DNA from: Camellia lanceoleosa
Taxonomy: Eukaryota > Streptophyta > Magnoliopsida > Ericales > Theaceae
Length of the DNA stretch: 64,000 nt
Reading direction: 5' to 3'
Assembly: GCA_025200525.1 (NCBI GenBank)
Contig: CM045758.1
Coordinates: 61,320,649-61,384,648 of the forward strand
Shown here: in pieces, positions 1 to 10,973 of the stretch
How positions within the stretch are numbered: position 1 is the first letter of the stretch
Layout: every line of letters begins with the position of its first letter
Translations under genes and position numbers: made by a program
The notes under the pieces: model-generated
What the model was told of the DNA's origin: nothing
Databases searched by the model: none
Seen by the model: the letters and a program-made list of their open reading frames with translations, nothing else

Positions 1-1820
1 CATATGCAAGGTACACTTAAGAAAAGTCCAAGTTTCTTAGTCATTTTTGTCATTGGTCATCTTTCTTATTGAAATTCAATTGTGAAACTACAAGCGTGTT
101 GTATATATGATGGGTGATTCTCAGAATAATGCACACCATTTTGTACCCTTTTCCATGTACTATTCAAGTCAAATTCATGTTTTGCAATTTTGAATATTTT
201 TGTAAAATATAGAACACAAGCAAGAGGTTAACTAGAGTTAGCTTAAATATTTAGCAATTACTAACAGTGCCAATTTGGGACCATCCTCTTAGCAAAAATA
301 TAAAAGAAAAACATTTGAATGAAATAAAATCCCCTGAATAACTGAAAACGAACACACAAAGTAAACTATCATAGAAAAAAAAATTCTTTGAATTAAATTC
401 TCTTGATTTTTAATTTTGCATTATTCACACATCAATTCCCACGTTTATATCCTTATGAAGCTTAGCCGAATTTTCTTTTCATTGCTTTGCCTCATTGATC
501 TAAGCAGCCTGAAAAATTGTTTTAAGAACAAAAAACTTTTTTTGCCTACGCCATACATATATATACATCGTTGCGCAGTCCCAGTTTCTTGGCATTTCAT
601 GTCATGACAAGATCTGTGCATTTCACAGGCTACAAGAGATGTTGGTATCCAGCCTAGATAATAATTGGATGTTCAGTTGTTTATTTTCATATTCAGGTTC
701 TATGATTAATAAATCAAACAATTAGCACATCACATACTACAACAATTCAGATTAACGAGTCCCAAACACAGCTTATGCACTGAAAATATCTGCCCAATTT
801 TTTTTTTTTTTTAGCAAATACAATCCTTTCTCATTTTTCTTTCAACCAAGAAAAGAACTTCATTCAAGAAGCAGGAGAATACAACTACCAGCTCATTAAG
901 AAAATATTTATAAATATATATATATATATATATTACACCTGGAACAAAGAGGATGATAAGACCAGTACAGAAGAGACGTACAACCATGAGAAATAGAAAA
1001 GAACATCAACAACTAAAACTAATGCCAGCTACAACCACGGACTGTATGTAATAAGATATCTCCTTCAGCGTAAATTTTGGATCTGGCTGCAAGGCTAGCA
1101 AGGATTTTTTAGGCCTCTGGCCAAACATCAAAATGAGGCCTATGTCCAATTAGGCCTATGTCCAATTAGGCCTTTAGACAATTGGGGCTTTTCGCAATAA
1201 GAAATTTTTGGAATTTTTTTTATGGCCAAGTAATGAGTTAAGTGGTACAAAAATTGAGCAGCCTCTACTCTAAAGCTGTCATTCTGCACAAACAATACCT
1301 TAAAAAAAGGTTTAAAGATCGAGCTTTATAAGAAAAATCAAACAAGAGAGGAGTGGCAAATGCAGAGAGGTCCTTGCGTCCTGTTAACTGGAAAAACAAG
1401 CAAGGCTTTAAGGGATTGAGAAAGAGCCCAGTCATGTTAACCAGCTTGAAGTGAATAGTCTCCTTGATGGTAAAGCAGGAGGTAAACCAAGAACCCACCA
1501 AATGCAAGCCAGAATAGGCTACTAAAATCGGACCCCCTTTCGCTGCAAATAGGATCAAAATATCCCCAAATGTAATCCTCAATAGGCTACTATACTCAGA
1601 ACCCCTCTTGCTGCAAATAGAATCAAAATACATAAATGCATGTCAATCCTAGAGTCAAGGCAGCTACAGGAGACTCAACAAAGACAAAAGGGTCACAAGG
1701 ACAAGGAGAGGAATGAAAGAGGGAAGAAGAAGAACAGTGAGAAGAAACCTGAGGTAGAGAATTATGAGATTGAGAGAATGCAATAGAAAGTATTAGCTTG
1801 AAGAATAGAAAGAGGTGAAC
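1..1820. other. AT-rich intergenic DNA, no gene seen
   Basis: No open frame here has recognisable protein content. Visible structure is a (TA)n microsatellite at about 914-933, a T-run near 800, and a short direct duplication of a 16-base AGGCCTATGTCC-containing word near 1136-1170. The right edge is the target site of the LINE that follows. Confidence 0.6.
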
Positions 1821-1838
1821 AAGAATGATGATCAAAAC
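1821..1838. repeat. Left target-site duplication of the LINE (18 bp)
   Basis: AAGAATGATGATCAAAAC here is repeated exactly at 3218-3235, on the other side of the LINE. A long TSD flanking a 5'-truncated element with an A-rich 3' tail is the signature of target-primed reverse transcription. Confidence 0.92.
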
Positions 1839-3217
1839 GTTGGATGGGGTTCCATTTGATGTTTATTCCAGAGGCGGATTGTCTTTTGTTGGAGAGAGCG
1901 TTTTTGGTCGAAGAGGTGTTTGAGGCACAGCGGAGTATGCCTGGGGATAAAGTGCCTGGGCTTGACGGTTTTTCCATCGCTTTTCTCCATCACTGTTGGG
2001 GAGAGTTGAAGGAGGATGTGATGGCTATGTTTGAGCAGTTTCACCGGACGGGACAGTTTGAGAGGAGCTTGAATGCCACTTTTATTGTGTTAATTCCCAA
2101 GAAAGGTGGAGCAGAGAATATTCGGGACTTTGACCTATTAGTCTTTTGGGTAGTGTGTATAAGTTGTTGGCCAAGGTTTTGGCGAATCGGCTCCGGGGGG
2201 TGCTAAAGGGGGTGGTGTCTGAGTTTCAGAATGCTTTTGTGGGTGGTAGGCAAATTTTGGATGCGGTTTTGGTGGTCAACGAATGTGTGGATTCGAGGTT
2301 ACGGCAGCGAAAGGCGGGGTTAATGTGTAAATTAGATATTGAGAAGGCATATGACAATGTTAGTTGGGAGTTTCTCTTGTATATATAGGAGATGATGGGT
2401 TTTGGGGCTAGATGGAGGCAGTGGATACATTTTTGTATTTCTAGTGTACGGATGTCTGTGTTGGTCAATGGCTGTCCAGCAGGTTTTTTCCCCACATATA
2501 AGAGGCCTTCGGCAGAGTGATCCTCTTTCCCCATTGCTGTTTATTCTAGCAATGGAGGCTTTGGGGCGTTTGTTGTCAAGGGCAGTTCATGGCGGTTTGT
2601 TGCAAGGTTTCGAGGTGGGTTCTGGACCATCTTCTTTGGTCGCCTCCCATCTTTTTTATGTAGATGATGCTCTTGTTTTTTGTGATGCGGACACTGGTCA
2701 GATTGGACACCGGTCAAATTGGACACCGGTCAGTGTGTGTTGTTGTGTTTTGAGGCTGTGTCAGGTCTTCGGGTTAATCTCTCAAAGTCTGAATTAATTC
2801 CGGTAGGAGAAGTGGTTTGGCTTTCGGTATTGGCAGCGATTTTGGGTTGTAAGGTGGCGTCTCTGCCAGTTTCGTATCTTGGTCTTCCTTTGGGTGCTTT
2901 TTTCAAGGCCCTCGAGGTGTGGGACAAAGTGGTGGAGTGTGTGCAGCGGCGGTTGCCTCTCACTGTTTAATGTGGCTTATTTGGTTGGAGTGTAATAGGC
3001 GTGTATTCCAAGGGGTGTCTTAGTCGATTTCTCGACTGGAGAGGCAGCTTTTTTGGTGTTATATAATTGGATTACGGGACCGGTTGATCCAGATGTTTTA
3101 GCTTATATTGATTTTATAAAGGATTTGATAGCTTAGCATTGTTTCATTGGGGATTTCAAATTTGTATTCTTTGCATCCTCTTGATGTTTTTCTAATAAAT
3201 TTACTTATTTATCAAAA
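1839..3217 (+). mobile_element. 5'-truncated, internally deleted L1-type LINE
   Basis: This is a non-LTR retrotransposon remnant on the plus strand, bounded exactly by 18-bp target-site duplications. It starts inside the reverse transcriptase domain, so most of the 5' half was never copied. It ends with an ATAAATTTACTTATTTATC-like tail and a short A-run, the usual 3' end of plant L1-type elements. At about 2968 the reading jumps from the RT thumb region directly to a C-terminal segment containing MWLIWLECNRRVF, so several hundred bases are missing. A 15-16 bp word containing GGACACCGGTCA is present in three tandem copies at about 2692-2732, just after the YVDD box. Recent insertion is unlikely because the frame is broken several times, although the TSD is still perfect. 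Confidence 0.9.
1844..2967 (+). pseudogene. LINE reverse transcriptase, broken
   Basis: The frame pieces are 1844-2150, 2146-2388, 2402-2715 and 2719-2967, alternating between two frames. In order they show the plant LINE RT landmarks: [67 protein letters not shown], a [20 protein letters not shown] box, the catalytic FYVDDALVFCD, and GLRVNLSKSE followed by YLGLPLGA. These match the L1-clade reverse transcriptase that copies LINE RNA at the nicked target. Frameshifts near 2146, 2390 and 2716, and a stop after LLYI, make it non-functional. No endonuclease domain is present. Confidence 0.9.
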
Positions 3218-3235
3218 AAGAATGATGATCAAAAC
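3218..3235. repeat. Right target-site duplication of the LINE (18 bp)
   Basis: Exact copy of 1821-1838, abutting the short A-tail of the LINE. Confidence 0.92.
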
Positions 3236-3292
3236 AAATTTCATTCCTTGCAAAGGAGAATTTGATTAGTAATCTACACAATTAATCTCCTA

Positions 3293-3746
3293 CACTAAGA
3301 AGCACAAACACTTCTAAAAAGGTGACGTATTCGTGCCAGACACCGACATTCTTTAGACACTTTCTCGATACGTGTCTGATACTCTTCAAAACGTATCCTA
3401 TTTAATTTTTTTTTTTTTAAAGACCTGAACACTCTTTAGACACACGTGTCTATCGCTTAAACACATGTGTACCGATTAAACACAGGTGAAATTAATTATA
3501 AGTTTGAACAAAACAACTCAAGATACAATAATAAAACAAAAACCATATAAATTTATAAGAATTAGTGTCATATTGCATTTTTTATTGGCTTTGAATGATA
3601 TATTCATATAATTAACATATAATAAATATATAAAATTATACATTCCATCCGTGTCCCCCACATGTTGTGTTCTACATTTTTTGAAAATTGGCATGTCGGC
3701 TTGTCTATCTAGTATCCATGTTGTGTCGTGTGTCCATGCTTCTTAG
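3293..3746. mobile_element. MITE-like element with CTAAGAAGCA termini
   Basis: The left end reads CACTAAGAAGCACAAACAC and the right end, on the opposite strand, reads CTAAGAAGCATGGACAC, giving imperfect terminal inverted repeats. The hexamer CTCCTA flanks both sides (3287-3292 and 3747-3752) and may be the target duplication. The interior is non-coding, with several GTGTC and ACACG words. The superfamily is uncertain. Confidence 0.5.
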
Positions 3747-3752
3747 CTCCTA

Positions 3753-4718
3753 TGTATAAAAAGACGTTTGCGCCATAAATTGTTTTCTATCAATTATGAC
3801 CTGTCGATTATGGCCAAATTTAATATCATTGATGTGGCCTGTCGATTTTGGTCTGTCAAATCAAATCATGATCATTTTTAACGATTTACTATGGCCATAT
3901 TTTATTATCTTTATCATTATCTATTTTTATTTTATGTTATTGTTATTATTGTCATCTTGTTGCTTGTGCAGAGGCAGTTGATTGCATAATGAAGTAGGCA
4001 AGGCAGTTGGAGTTGACAATGGGTTGTTTTATCATTGAAGAATTGCATTATGGAACTGTCTTGAGCAGTTGTTTTGGAAGGAACCATATGGTTGTAAGCT
4101 TATAAATAGGCAGAGGAGGAAACAAAAAGGATGGCATCAATAACAACACAATAACTTAGTTTTTACTTTAGGAGTCGATTATCAAGTTAGGAGTAGTTTA
4201 TTCTGTAATTTGTACTTTGTAACTCTGTGAACTTGGGTAGTTTTATTTTGAAATTACTATTTGTTTACTTTGTTTACCTCATCTCTCTTGCCGATTGTAA
4301 TTTGTTCTAAAGAAGTCCTTGTACTTTAAGGCATTTGAATCAAAACACAGTCACCTGATTGCTTTTGTTTGATTGTTCAGTTTAAATTGTTGTTCCATTC
4401 CTGTCGATAGGGAGTGAGCATAATTTTTACTGACATAGGGCTACAAGTAAATTTTGCACTTCATGTGATTTGTCAAGTATCGAGCACAGATATGTGCTTA
4501 AATTTTTTTTTAACTTTTTACATTACATTACACATAGTTTAAAGGAAGGTGAAAAACCAATCCCTAAAAACTATGTCATAATTTAAGAGAGAATTTTAGT
4601 ATTTGTGTTTCATAGATTGTGAATAGGCGGCAACATTTATGTTTCTTTGTTTAGTTAGGTGGTTTGAGCTCATTCTAACATCTAATAGTAGTTTGCGTAA
4701 AATAAAGACATAAAATGA
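3753..4718. other. Intergenic DNA, no gene seen
   Basis: AT-rich sequence with no recognisable protein. The phrase GGCCTGTCGATT and near variants recur near 3800-3860. Nothing else is supported. Confidence 0.5.
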
Positions 4719-4727
4719 TAAACCAAA

Positions 4728-4990
4728 GGGCAAATTACAAACACCCCCCTCGAGATTTGGTGAAAATACAGATTCCTCCCTGAAGTTTGAGAAATTACAA
4801 ATTGCCCCCTGAGGGTCAAATTTTCATAACAAATTAGGAGAAATTAGGAGGGAATCTGTATGAAAATAAAAACATCAGGGGGTAATTTGTTATGGAAATA
4901 TAAATCTCAGGGGACGAAATGTAATTTCTCAAATCTCAAGGGAGAATCTGTATTTTCACCAAATCTCGAGGGGGTGTTTGTAATTTGCCC
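4728..4990. mobile_element. Fold-back MITE, MULE type, 9-bp TSD
   Basis: The two halves are near-perfect inverted copies about 100 bp long. The left arm starts GGGCAAATTACAAACACCCC and the right arm ends with its complement GTTTGTAATTTGCCC. TAAACCAAA occurs immediately outside on both sides (4719-4727 and 4991-4999). Terminal inverted repeats with a 9-bp duplication fit a Mutator-like non-autonomous element. It has no coding capacity, and a transcript would fold into a long hairpin. Confidence 0.85.
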
Positions 4991-4999
4991 TAAACCAAA

Positions 5000-5240
5000 C
5001 CAAACTAAAGCCTTGTGTCCCAATCAATTGGGGTCAACTATGTGAATTATTTTTTATCAATTGGTTATATACTCTCCTAAATTAATTTATGATTTCTTTT
5101 ACTACAACATCCCTTGTCAATTTAGGTATTCCCCTCCCCCTTACATTTTCATTAACAGTGATCATATCACTCTTCATCACCATTGCATTAGAAATTATTC
5201 TCTCTCTAACTTGGACGGGTTCTCCTTCTGTGAAACAATG
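5000..5240 (-). mobile_element. Decayed 3' end of an RTE-type LINE
   Basis: Read on the minus strand, 5060-5010 encodes IIHIVDPN, a stop, then LGHK. This resembles the IHVADPN C-terminus of plant RTE-clade reverse transcriptases. A TTTGG-rich tail follows, as expected of RTE elements, which end in short tandem repeats rather than poly(A). Upstream sequence to about 5240 keeps only weak similarity to the family. The MITE at 4728-4990 appears to have landed at the end of this tail. Confidence 0.45.
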
Positions 5241-5946
5241 TGAAAAATTCTTTTAAAATAATCATTTTTGCCTTGAGGGTAGAAAACTTAAAACCAACTA
5301 ATCATACAAAGGAGTAATGTTGAATACTCGGCTGTTATTTCTAAGTCACTTTAATCACAAAAGCTCAATCCCCATATTGCCTAACCAACCCTCCCTATTA
5401 TGTCCACTACCAAAATGCTAAAAAGAACATTCCTCTAAAACTTCAAACTAATGAACAGAGGTTATCATCACATCTTTCCCCTGGGTTGGTGAAGACCTTC
5501 CCATGTAGCACTTGTGAGAGTTTGAAATTATTCAAATTTAACAGATACAACTCTTAACGAAGAATTGTAGTTGTTCCAACTTTAAACAAGATACAACCTT
5601 TGTAGAGTGGTGCCTTTTGATGAAGAGGCTCTAAGCATCTATAAATAGATGCATTGGATTCACTAACAAGAACACATACTATCTCTCTCTTCTGTCATTC
5701 AAGTTTCTATGTGTGATATATAGCCTTGCAGTATTACATCAACCAATCAGTGTTCTATCAAAAACACAAGAGGGAAAAAAAAAAAAAGAAGAAACAAACA
5801 CAATAATGCTAGCAAAAGGATAAAGTGGTGCATTGTTCTTATAATCAAGTAATATTCAACACACATGCTTACAACTTCACAACTAAAAATGCAACATAGA
5901 TATCATAAAACAGGTGACACCAAACTATTTTGAGCAGGAAACATTT
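5241..5946. other. 3' flank of the F-box gene
   Basis: Non-coding AT-rich DNA, downstream of the minus-strand F-box gene. No repeat family or second gene is recognised. A canonical polyadenylation signal was not identified with confidence. Confidence 0.4.
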
Positions 5947-7164
5947 TCAAACATAAGCCAGAGACTCAATGTATTCAAATGCATCGGACAATCCATCAAA
6001 TATTAACAAACCCTCTTCATCATTGTGGCTTGAAGGAAGATTGAATAGCTTATTAAAACTATTGTCCCGAAAATTATAGCGTATGATCATACCTGGTAAG
6101 TGCAGCAATAGAAATGACTCATCATCATCCCCCTCCTCTTCCCGAATAAGGCCAAGTATGATGAATTTATAATCACACACGCCGTCAAGTGTGATAAAAA
6201 TCATTTCAGGAAATGCATTTGTAATTGAATCAAGATCAACACGAAACTTCACTAACCATTCAGAGTAGTCTCTCTCCATCTCATACACATTGAACTGAGT
6301 AGTGGGAGGACCATAAATCTCAATGAGTTGCAAATGGTCACTAGAGTTCCCAAAATACTTTACCCTCCTCTCCTCCCAACCATCCGGGACAGGAGGCACA
6401 TTGGGCATTGTTACAAAACGCTCTTCCTCAATGTTCAAGTATAAAGAATCAGCATCCCTTAATAAGCCAATCCAATGAAGAGCACCATTCCAAAACACCC
6501 CATTCCTAAAATTAAGACCACTAGGGAAAGGGCTACCCAATGTCGTCCAGAGGCTGGTTTCGGACGAGTAGATCTCAAGATCAAAGTGTGCAGACAATCC
6601 ATAATACCAATAAATGTACACAACTTTGTAGTGAGGCGATTTGGATGGATCAAAAGCTAAATTAGCAGCATAAGGGTAACGACAATTGTTGACAAATTTG
6701 GGAACTTGGCGAATAGGTGGGTAAGGAAGAGTAGTGAATTGATTGGTAGTAGGATTATATATGCATAAATTAACGCCTTGACACAATAACAAACCGTTGC
6801 AAGAATGCAAAATTTTTGATGGGTCTTCCACAAATCTGAGCTGGGTTCTGAAGGGGGGTTTTGTGGGTATTTCTGGCTTGAGCTTGAGAGGTATGAAATC
6901 GAGCTGTCGAGCCAATACCATCGGAAAGTTTTGCAAGAACAAGCCGGAAGGTTTGGAGATTTGGGTGGTTCGGGTTCGGCGGCGAGCAAAGTGGGGGTCG
7001 GCGATGAGAAAGAGCCAGTGTTTGGCGACTGTTTTGAAATGGATGAGTGATCTTATGGGTAGTCGCACTAGGATTTCATTCAAGAGGTCGTCGTCTGTTG
7101 CCACTGTCTCTGCCGATGACGGGTAGGGATTGCGCTTCGGCGTCGAGTGCTCACCCATTTCCAC
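5947..7164 (-). CDS. F-box protein with F-box-associated domain
   Basis: An intact single-exon frame of 405 codons. F-box proteins bind a Skp1-like adaptor and present substrates to an SCF ubiquitin ligase in the cytosol or nucleus. The F-box lies at about residues 24-63 (DDDLLNEILVRLPIRSL, then KTVAKHWLFLIADPHF). The rest resembles the plant F-box-associated module: LLLCQGVNLCIYNPTTNQF near 125-145, an AFDPSKSPHYKVV block near 170, and a VFWNGALHWIG block near 228. Length and lack of introns are normal for this large family. The start is the first ATG before the F-box; MEMG offers two nearby ATGs. Acidic stretches lie at about 340-350 and near the C-terminus. The substrate cannot be inferred. 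This is the only convincing host gene in the window. Confidence 0.9.
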   Translation of the reverse strand: MEMGEHSTPKRNPYPSSAETVATDDDLLNEILVRLPIRSLIHFKTVAKHWLFLIADPHFARRRTRTTQISKPSGLFLQNFPMVLARQLDFIPLKLKPEIPTKPPFRTQLRFVEDPSKILHSCNGLLLCQGVNLCIYNPTTNQFTTLPYPPIRQVPKFVNNCRYPYAANLAFDPSKSPHYKVVYIYWYYGLSAHFDLEIYSSETSLWTTLGSPFPSGLNFRNGVFWNGALHWIGLLRDADSLYLNIEEERFVTMPNVPPVPDGWEERRVKYFGNSSDHLQLIEIYGPPTTQFNVYEMERDYSEWLVKFRVDLDSITNAFPEMIFITLDGVCDYKFIILGLIREEEGDDDESFLLLHLPGMIIRYNFRDNSFNKLFNLPSSHNDEEGLLIFDGLSDAFEYIESLAYV

Positions 7165-7290
7165 ACCTCGGCTTCCTTAGGCCTCTCGAAGGGGTTGTGG
7201 CAGGGGCGCAAGTGCTGACGTTCAGGCCATACATTTCCGAGGGCTAATTATTGTTTGTCAATCTATCTATACTATATTATTCTATATTAT
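7165..7290 (-). promoter_or_regulatory. Possible F-box gene promoter, partly Helitron-derived
   Basis: Only about 100 bp separate the F-box start codon from the 5' terminus of a Helitron-like repeat at 7266. On the minus strand the Helitron edge supplies TATAGTATAG and TATAGAATAATATAG at about -105 to -125 from the ATG, a plausible TATA position if the leader is short. This is inference; no transcript evidence is available. Confidence 0.25.
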
Positions 7291-8650
7291 TGTAAAAAAA
7301 GATTTTGAGCTTCAATCTCTTAATTCTAATTTTTATTTTTTAATTTAAAAAAAAAATTTAATATTTATTGACTTCTCTCAATTCAACCTTAGTATTTATT
7401 GATTTTTTTCAACCCACAATCCCTTTTAACTTCTCCCATAATTATTACAACATCCTTTTCAATTTCTCCCATAAATTATGGTTATACACAAAAATAAAAA
7501 TAAAAAAGATAAGAATTTAGCTATAGATCTCAAAAAGATATAACATCTAAATTTGAATTATGATTTAATAATATAATTATGTATTTTTTATCAAAATTTT
7601 AAATCACTTAATTAGACAAATTAATCAAATTTTCAAAATTATTGATTTTTAATTTACAAAATAAATTAAAAAAACTATTGACTGATTTATTTATTTAATA
7701 ACAAAAATATTTCATAATCTCTCTCTCCTAATCTCTTTCACAAATTTCAAAAAAAAATATTAAAATTTGCATTCATTTTCTCTTCCTTAAAAAATCATAT
7801 AGGAGCTCCAATCTCTTAATTCTAATTTTTTAATTTTTTGATTTAAAAAAAAAAATCTCAGCATTTATTGACTTCTTCCAACCCAATCTCAGTATTTATT
7901 GATTTTTTCCAACCCATAATCCCTTTTGATTTCTCTCATAATTATTGTAACACCCTTTTCAATTTCTCCCATACACTATGGTTACACACAAAAATTAAAA
8001 AAAAAAAGGATAAGAATTTAGCTATAGATCTCAAAAAGATATAACATCTAAATTTGAATTGTGATTTAATAATATAATTATGTATTTTTTTTATATATAT
8101 CTATCAAAATTTTAAATTACTTAATGGGACAAATTAATCAAATTTTCAAAATTATTGATTTTTAATTTACAAAATAGATTAAAAAAAACTATTGACTGAT
8201 TTATTTATTTAATAACAAAAATATTTCATAATCTCTCCCTCCTAATCTCTCTCACAAATTTTCAAAAAAAAAATATTAAAACTTCCATTAATTTTCTCTT
8301 TCAAAAAAAAACAGATAATTTTTTCTATTAAAGTTGTGATATCTACCTATATTTTATATATTATATTATAACATAACAAAAAAAAACTAAAAAACTAAAA
8401 AAAAAAATCTTTAAAGTTTATCTAAATAAACTTTAATTCAATAAAACTCACATGTCTATCACATATCTAACTCACATCATAACTTACCTAAATAATAATA
8501 ATTAAAAACAAATGGAAACCACAGATAAATTAAATTTAAAAAAAAAAGATACCCATAACTCCATCTTAAATAAATTGAAAAAAAAAAAATACCCGAATAG
8601 AAATTACACAAAAATAAAAATAAAAATAAAAGATATATCTATCTATCTAT
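7266..8650 (+). mobile_element. Helitron-like non-autonomous repeat, 3' end missing
   Basis: It begins A|TCTATACTATATTATTC, the same 5' style as the complete Helitron at 8652 (A|TCTATACTATATATTAAGC). The body is very AT-rich and contains a head-to-tail duplication of about 500 bp: 7304-7790 against 7803-8300. Shared blocks include CTTCAATCTCTTAATTCT-type starts, ATTTCTCCCATA, and GATAAGAATTTAGCTATAG followed by ATCTCAAAAAGATATAACAT. No CTAG-hairpin terminus occurs before 8651, so the 3' end is truncated or replaced. No protein is encoded. Confidence 0.55.
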
Positions 8651-8651
8651 A

Positions 8652-9071
8652 TCTATACTATATATTAAGCAAAAGGGGGTTTTTAACCCTCAAGGCCTAT
8701 GGAAGCTTCAATATCCCAATCTGAATTTTTTAAATTTTTTATTTTTTTAAAAAAAAAACTCAGTATTTATTGATTTGGTCAAAATCCCATGATTAGCATT
8801 TATTAACTTTTTTCAATCCACATATCTTTTCACATACCTGCAATTATTGATTTAGTCAAAATCCCCTGATCAACATTTAAAATTTCCTTATACAAATAAG
8901 TATAGATACAATTCGTGTATAGTTACTGCAGTACCCTTTTCAATTTCCCCCATACACTATGGTTAGTGATAAGAAAAAAATCTTAAAAAACATAATTTAT
9001 ATATTAAAAAAAATCTAAAACAAATATAAATATCTATAATTATCCTGTGCATAGCACGGGTTATAGGCTAG
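8652..9071 (+). mobile_element. Non-autonomous Helitron, complete (420 bp)
   Basis: The 5' end is A|TC with TCTATACTATATATTAAGC. The 3' end has the hairpin CCTGTGC-ATA-GCACGGG (9043-9060), then seven bases and CTAG|T at 9068-9072. TC...CTRR ends with a subterminal hairpin and insertion between A and T define Helitrons, which transpose by rolling-circle replication using a Rep-helicase supplied in trans. No coding sequence is present. Confidence 0.8.
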
Positions 9072-9492
9072 TTATATATTAAGTAAAAGAGAGTTTTTAA
9101 TCCAAGAAATGTGCGAGTTTCAATATTTTAATTTGAATTTTTTGAATTTTTTATTAAAAAAATTCAACATTTATTAATTTGATCAAAGTTTACTGATTAG
9201 TATTTATTAACTTTTTTTAATCCACATGTCTTTCCACATACCTGCATTTATTGATTTTGTTAAAATCTCCTGATCAGCATTTAAAATTTTCTTATACAAA
9301 TAATTATAGATACAATTCATGTATCGTTACTGCAGTATCCTTTTCAACTTTTCCCATACACTATGGTTAGTGATAAGATTGTTAAATTACTTTTATAAAA
9401 AATATTAAAAAACATAATTTATATATTAAAAAAATCTAAAACAAATATAAATATTTATAATTATTCCGTGCATAGCACGGGTGATAGGCTAG
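9072..9492 (+). mobile_element. Second Helitron copy, head-to-tail with the first
   Basis: Begins directly at the CTAG|T end of the previous copy with TTATATATTAAGTAAAAG, so the leading TCTATAC bases are lost. It ends with hairpin CCGTGC-ATA-GCACGG and CTAG|T at 9489-9493. Body order and length (421 bp) parallel the first copy, with many substitutions. Confidence 0.75.
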
Positions 9493-10049
9493 TATATTTT
9501 AATTAAAAAGTCATTATAAATTATTATATTATTTTTTTTATATATATATTTTTATAAAAAGTTAAAATATTATTAAAATAGTAAATCTCAAACAAGGCTT
9601 TTAGTGTATGGTTTTGGGACCGCCTCCTAAGTGTTGGATGAATTGTATTCAGGACTTGAGTATGGGGTTAAATTTTGACAATTGTATTATCTGATTTAAA
9701 TAATGTGTGTTGTGGAGTCAGTGCATACATCTAAAGTTTGTCCGTCGTCTTACTCTGATTAAATCAATATTAGCTAGTTGATTCTGAAATTAACGAAGGA
9801 CATGTTTGGAATTATATTATTTTTTTGTTATCTAAAAATAGATGTCCACTTTAAAAAAATCAAAATTTTACATTTAAATATTTCTAGAATTATCTTTTGT
9901 ACAGTAATTACAAATATATTTAAAAATAATATTAGAAGGGCATTTTATTTTGACTTAATCCTTTAAAATTGAAATTCAAAATATAATGATTATATTTCTC
10001 TAAAAGTTTAAAATTTTCAAAAGAGACTATCAATATGGAACAGAGGGAG
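9493..10049. other. Intergenic DNA with a possible Stowaway-type MITE end
   Basis: The stretch ending CAATATGGAACAGAGGGAGTA (10030-10050) resembles the terminus of Stowaway/Tc1-mariner MITEs, whose other end reads TACTCCCTC. No matching left end was found, so any such element is truncated. No gene is recognised. Confidence 0.35.
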
Positions 10050-10058
10050 TAAAATTTT

Positions 10059-10928
10059 GAGTAAACTTTTGTTATCCCCTTCAACTATTATCACATATCA
10101 CTTTACAACTAAAAATCATAACAACTAACCCTCCTTCTCTTCTTCTTCTTCTTCCTTTTTTTATTTTCTATTTTTTTTATTTTTTTACTTTTTTATTTAA
10201 TTTGGACCTTTATAATTAAATTACCCTTTCATCAATTGGGTAAATTATACTTTACCTCTTTGAATTATCACTTCATCCTCCTTCAGTTTACTATCACCTC
10301 ATTTCAATATCACCATTTCAATTGAACTATTTGAACTATCACCTCATATCAGTTTACTCCTTTGAACTATCATCTAATATCATTCTCAATTTGGACTTCC
10401 TTTCTTTTATTTTTTCATTTTATCACTAAATTATTTTTTATTTTTTTACAAAAAAAAAAAAATGAAAAACAAACAACAAAAATATTTGTGAATTTTTTTA
10501 AAAAATGTTCACTAAAGGCAAGAATATAAAAATATACTAGTTTTTTTTTGTTTCATTTTTTAAATTTAAAATTTTTAGTATTTTTTTCACAAATTTTTAA
10601 ATTTTAACTTCATCTAAAAATTTAAATTTGGACTAAAAAATAAAAAAATTACTAAAAATAAAAAATATGAAAATTTATTAAGAGAAAATTTAAAATTATA
10701 TTTTTAATTAAAAATCAAATATTTTTTTTTAGTTGAGAGGTAGAGTGATATTGAGTAATAGTTCAAGCGGGTAAAGTGTAATGTACTCGATAGTTAAAGG
10801 GGTATACTTGTCGTTAAGGTTTGAATTGAAAAGAATTAATATGTGAGGGGGTTAAGTATTACAATTTTTAGTTCTAGAGGGTAAAGTGATATGAGACAAT
10901 AGTTTAGGGGGGGAAATGTAATTTTCCC
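10059..10928. mobile_element. MULE-type MITE with 9-bp TSD TAAAATTTT
   Basis: TAAAATTTT occurs at 10050-10058 and again at 10929-10937. Inside, the left end (GAGTAAACTTTTGTTATCCC and onward) is an imperfect inverted copy of the right end, whose complement reads GGGAAAATTACATTTCCCC. Both arms share ATATCACTTTAC and AACTAAAAAT words. The interior is AT-rich and non-coding. It belongs to the same loose group as 4728-4990: GGG ends, an AAATTACA-like terminus and a 9-bp TSD. Confidence 0.75.
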
Positions 10929-10973
10929 TAAAATTTTAGTAAATGACGCAATTGTAAATTTAGAAAATGCAAG

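Noticed and set aside
1265..2044. Minus-strand frames over the LINE left edge
   Set aside because: They cross the LINE insertion boundary or oppose its RT; no recognisable protein.
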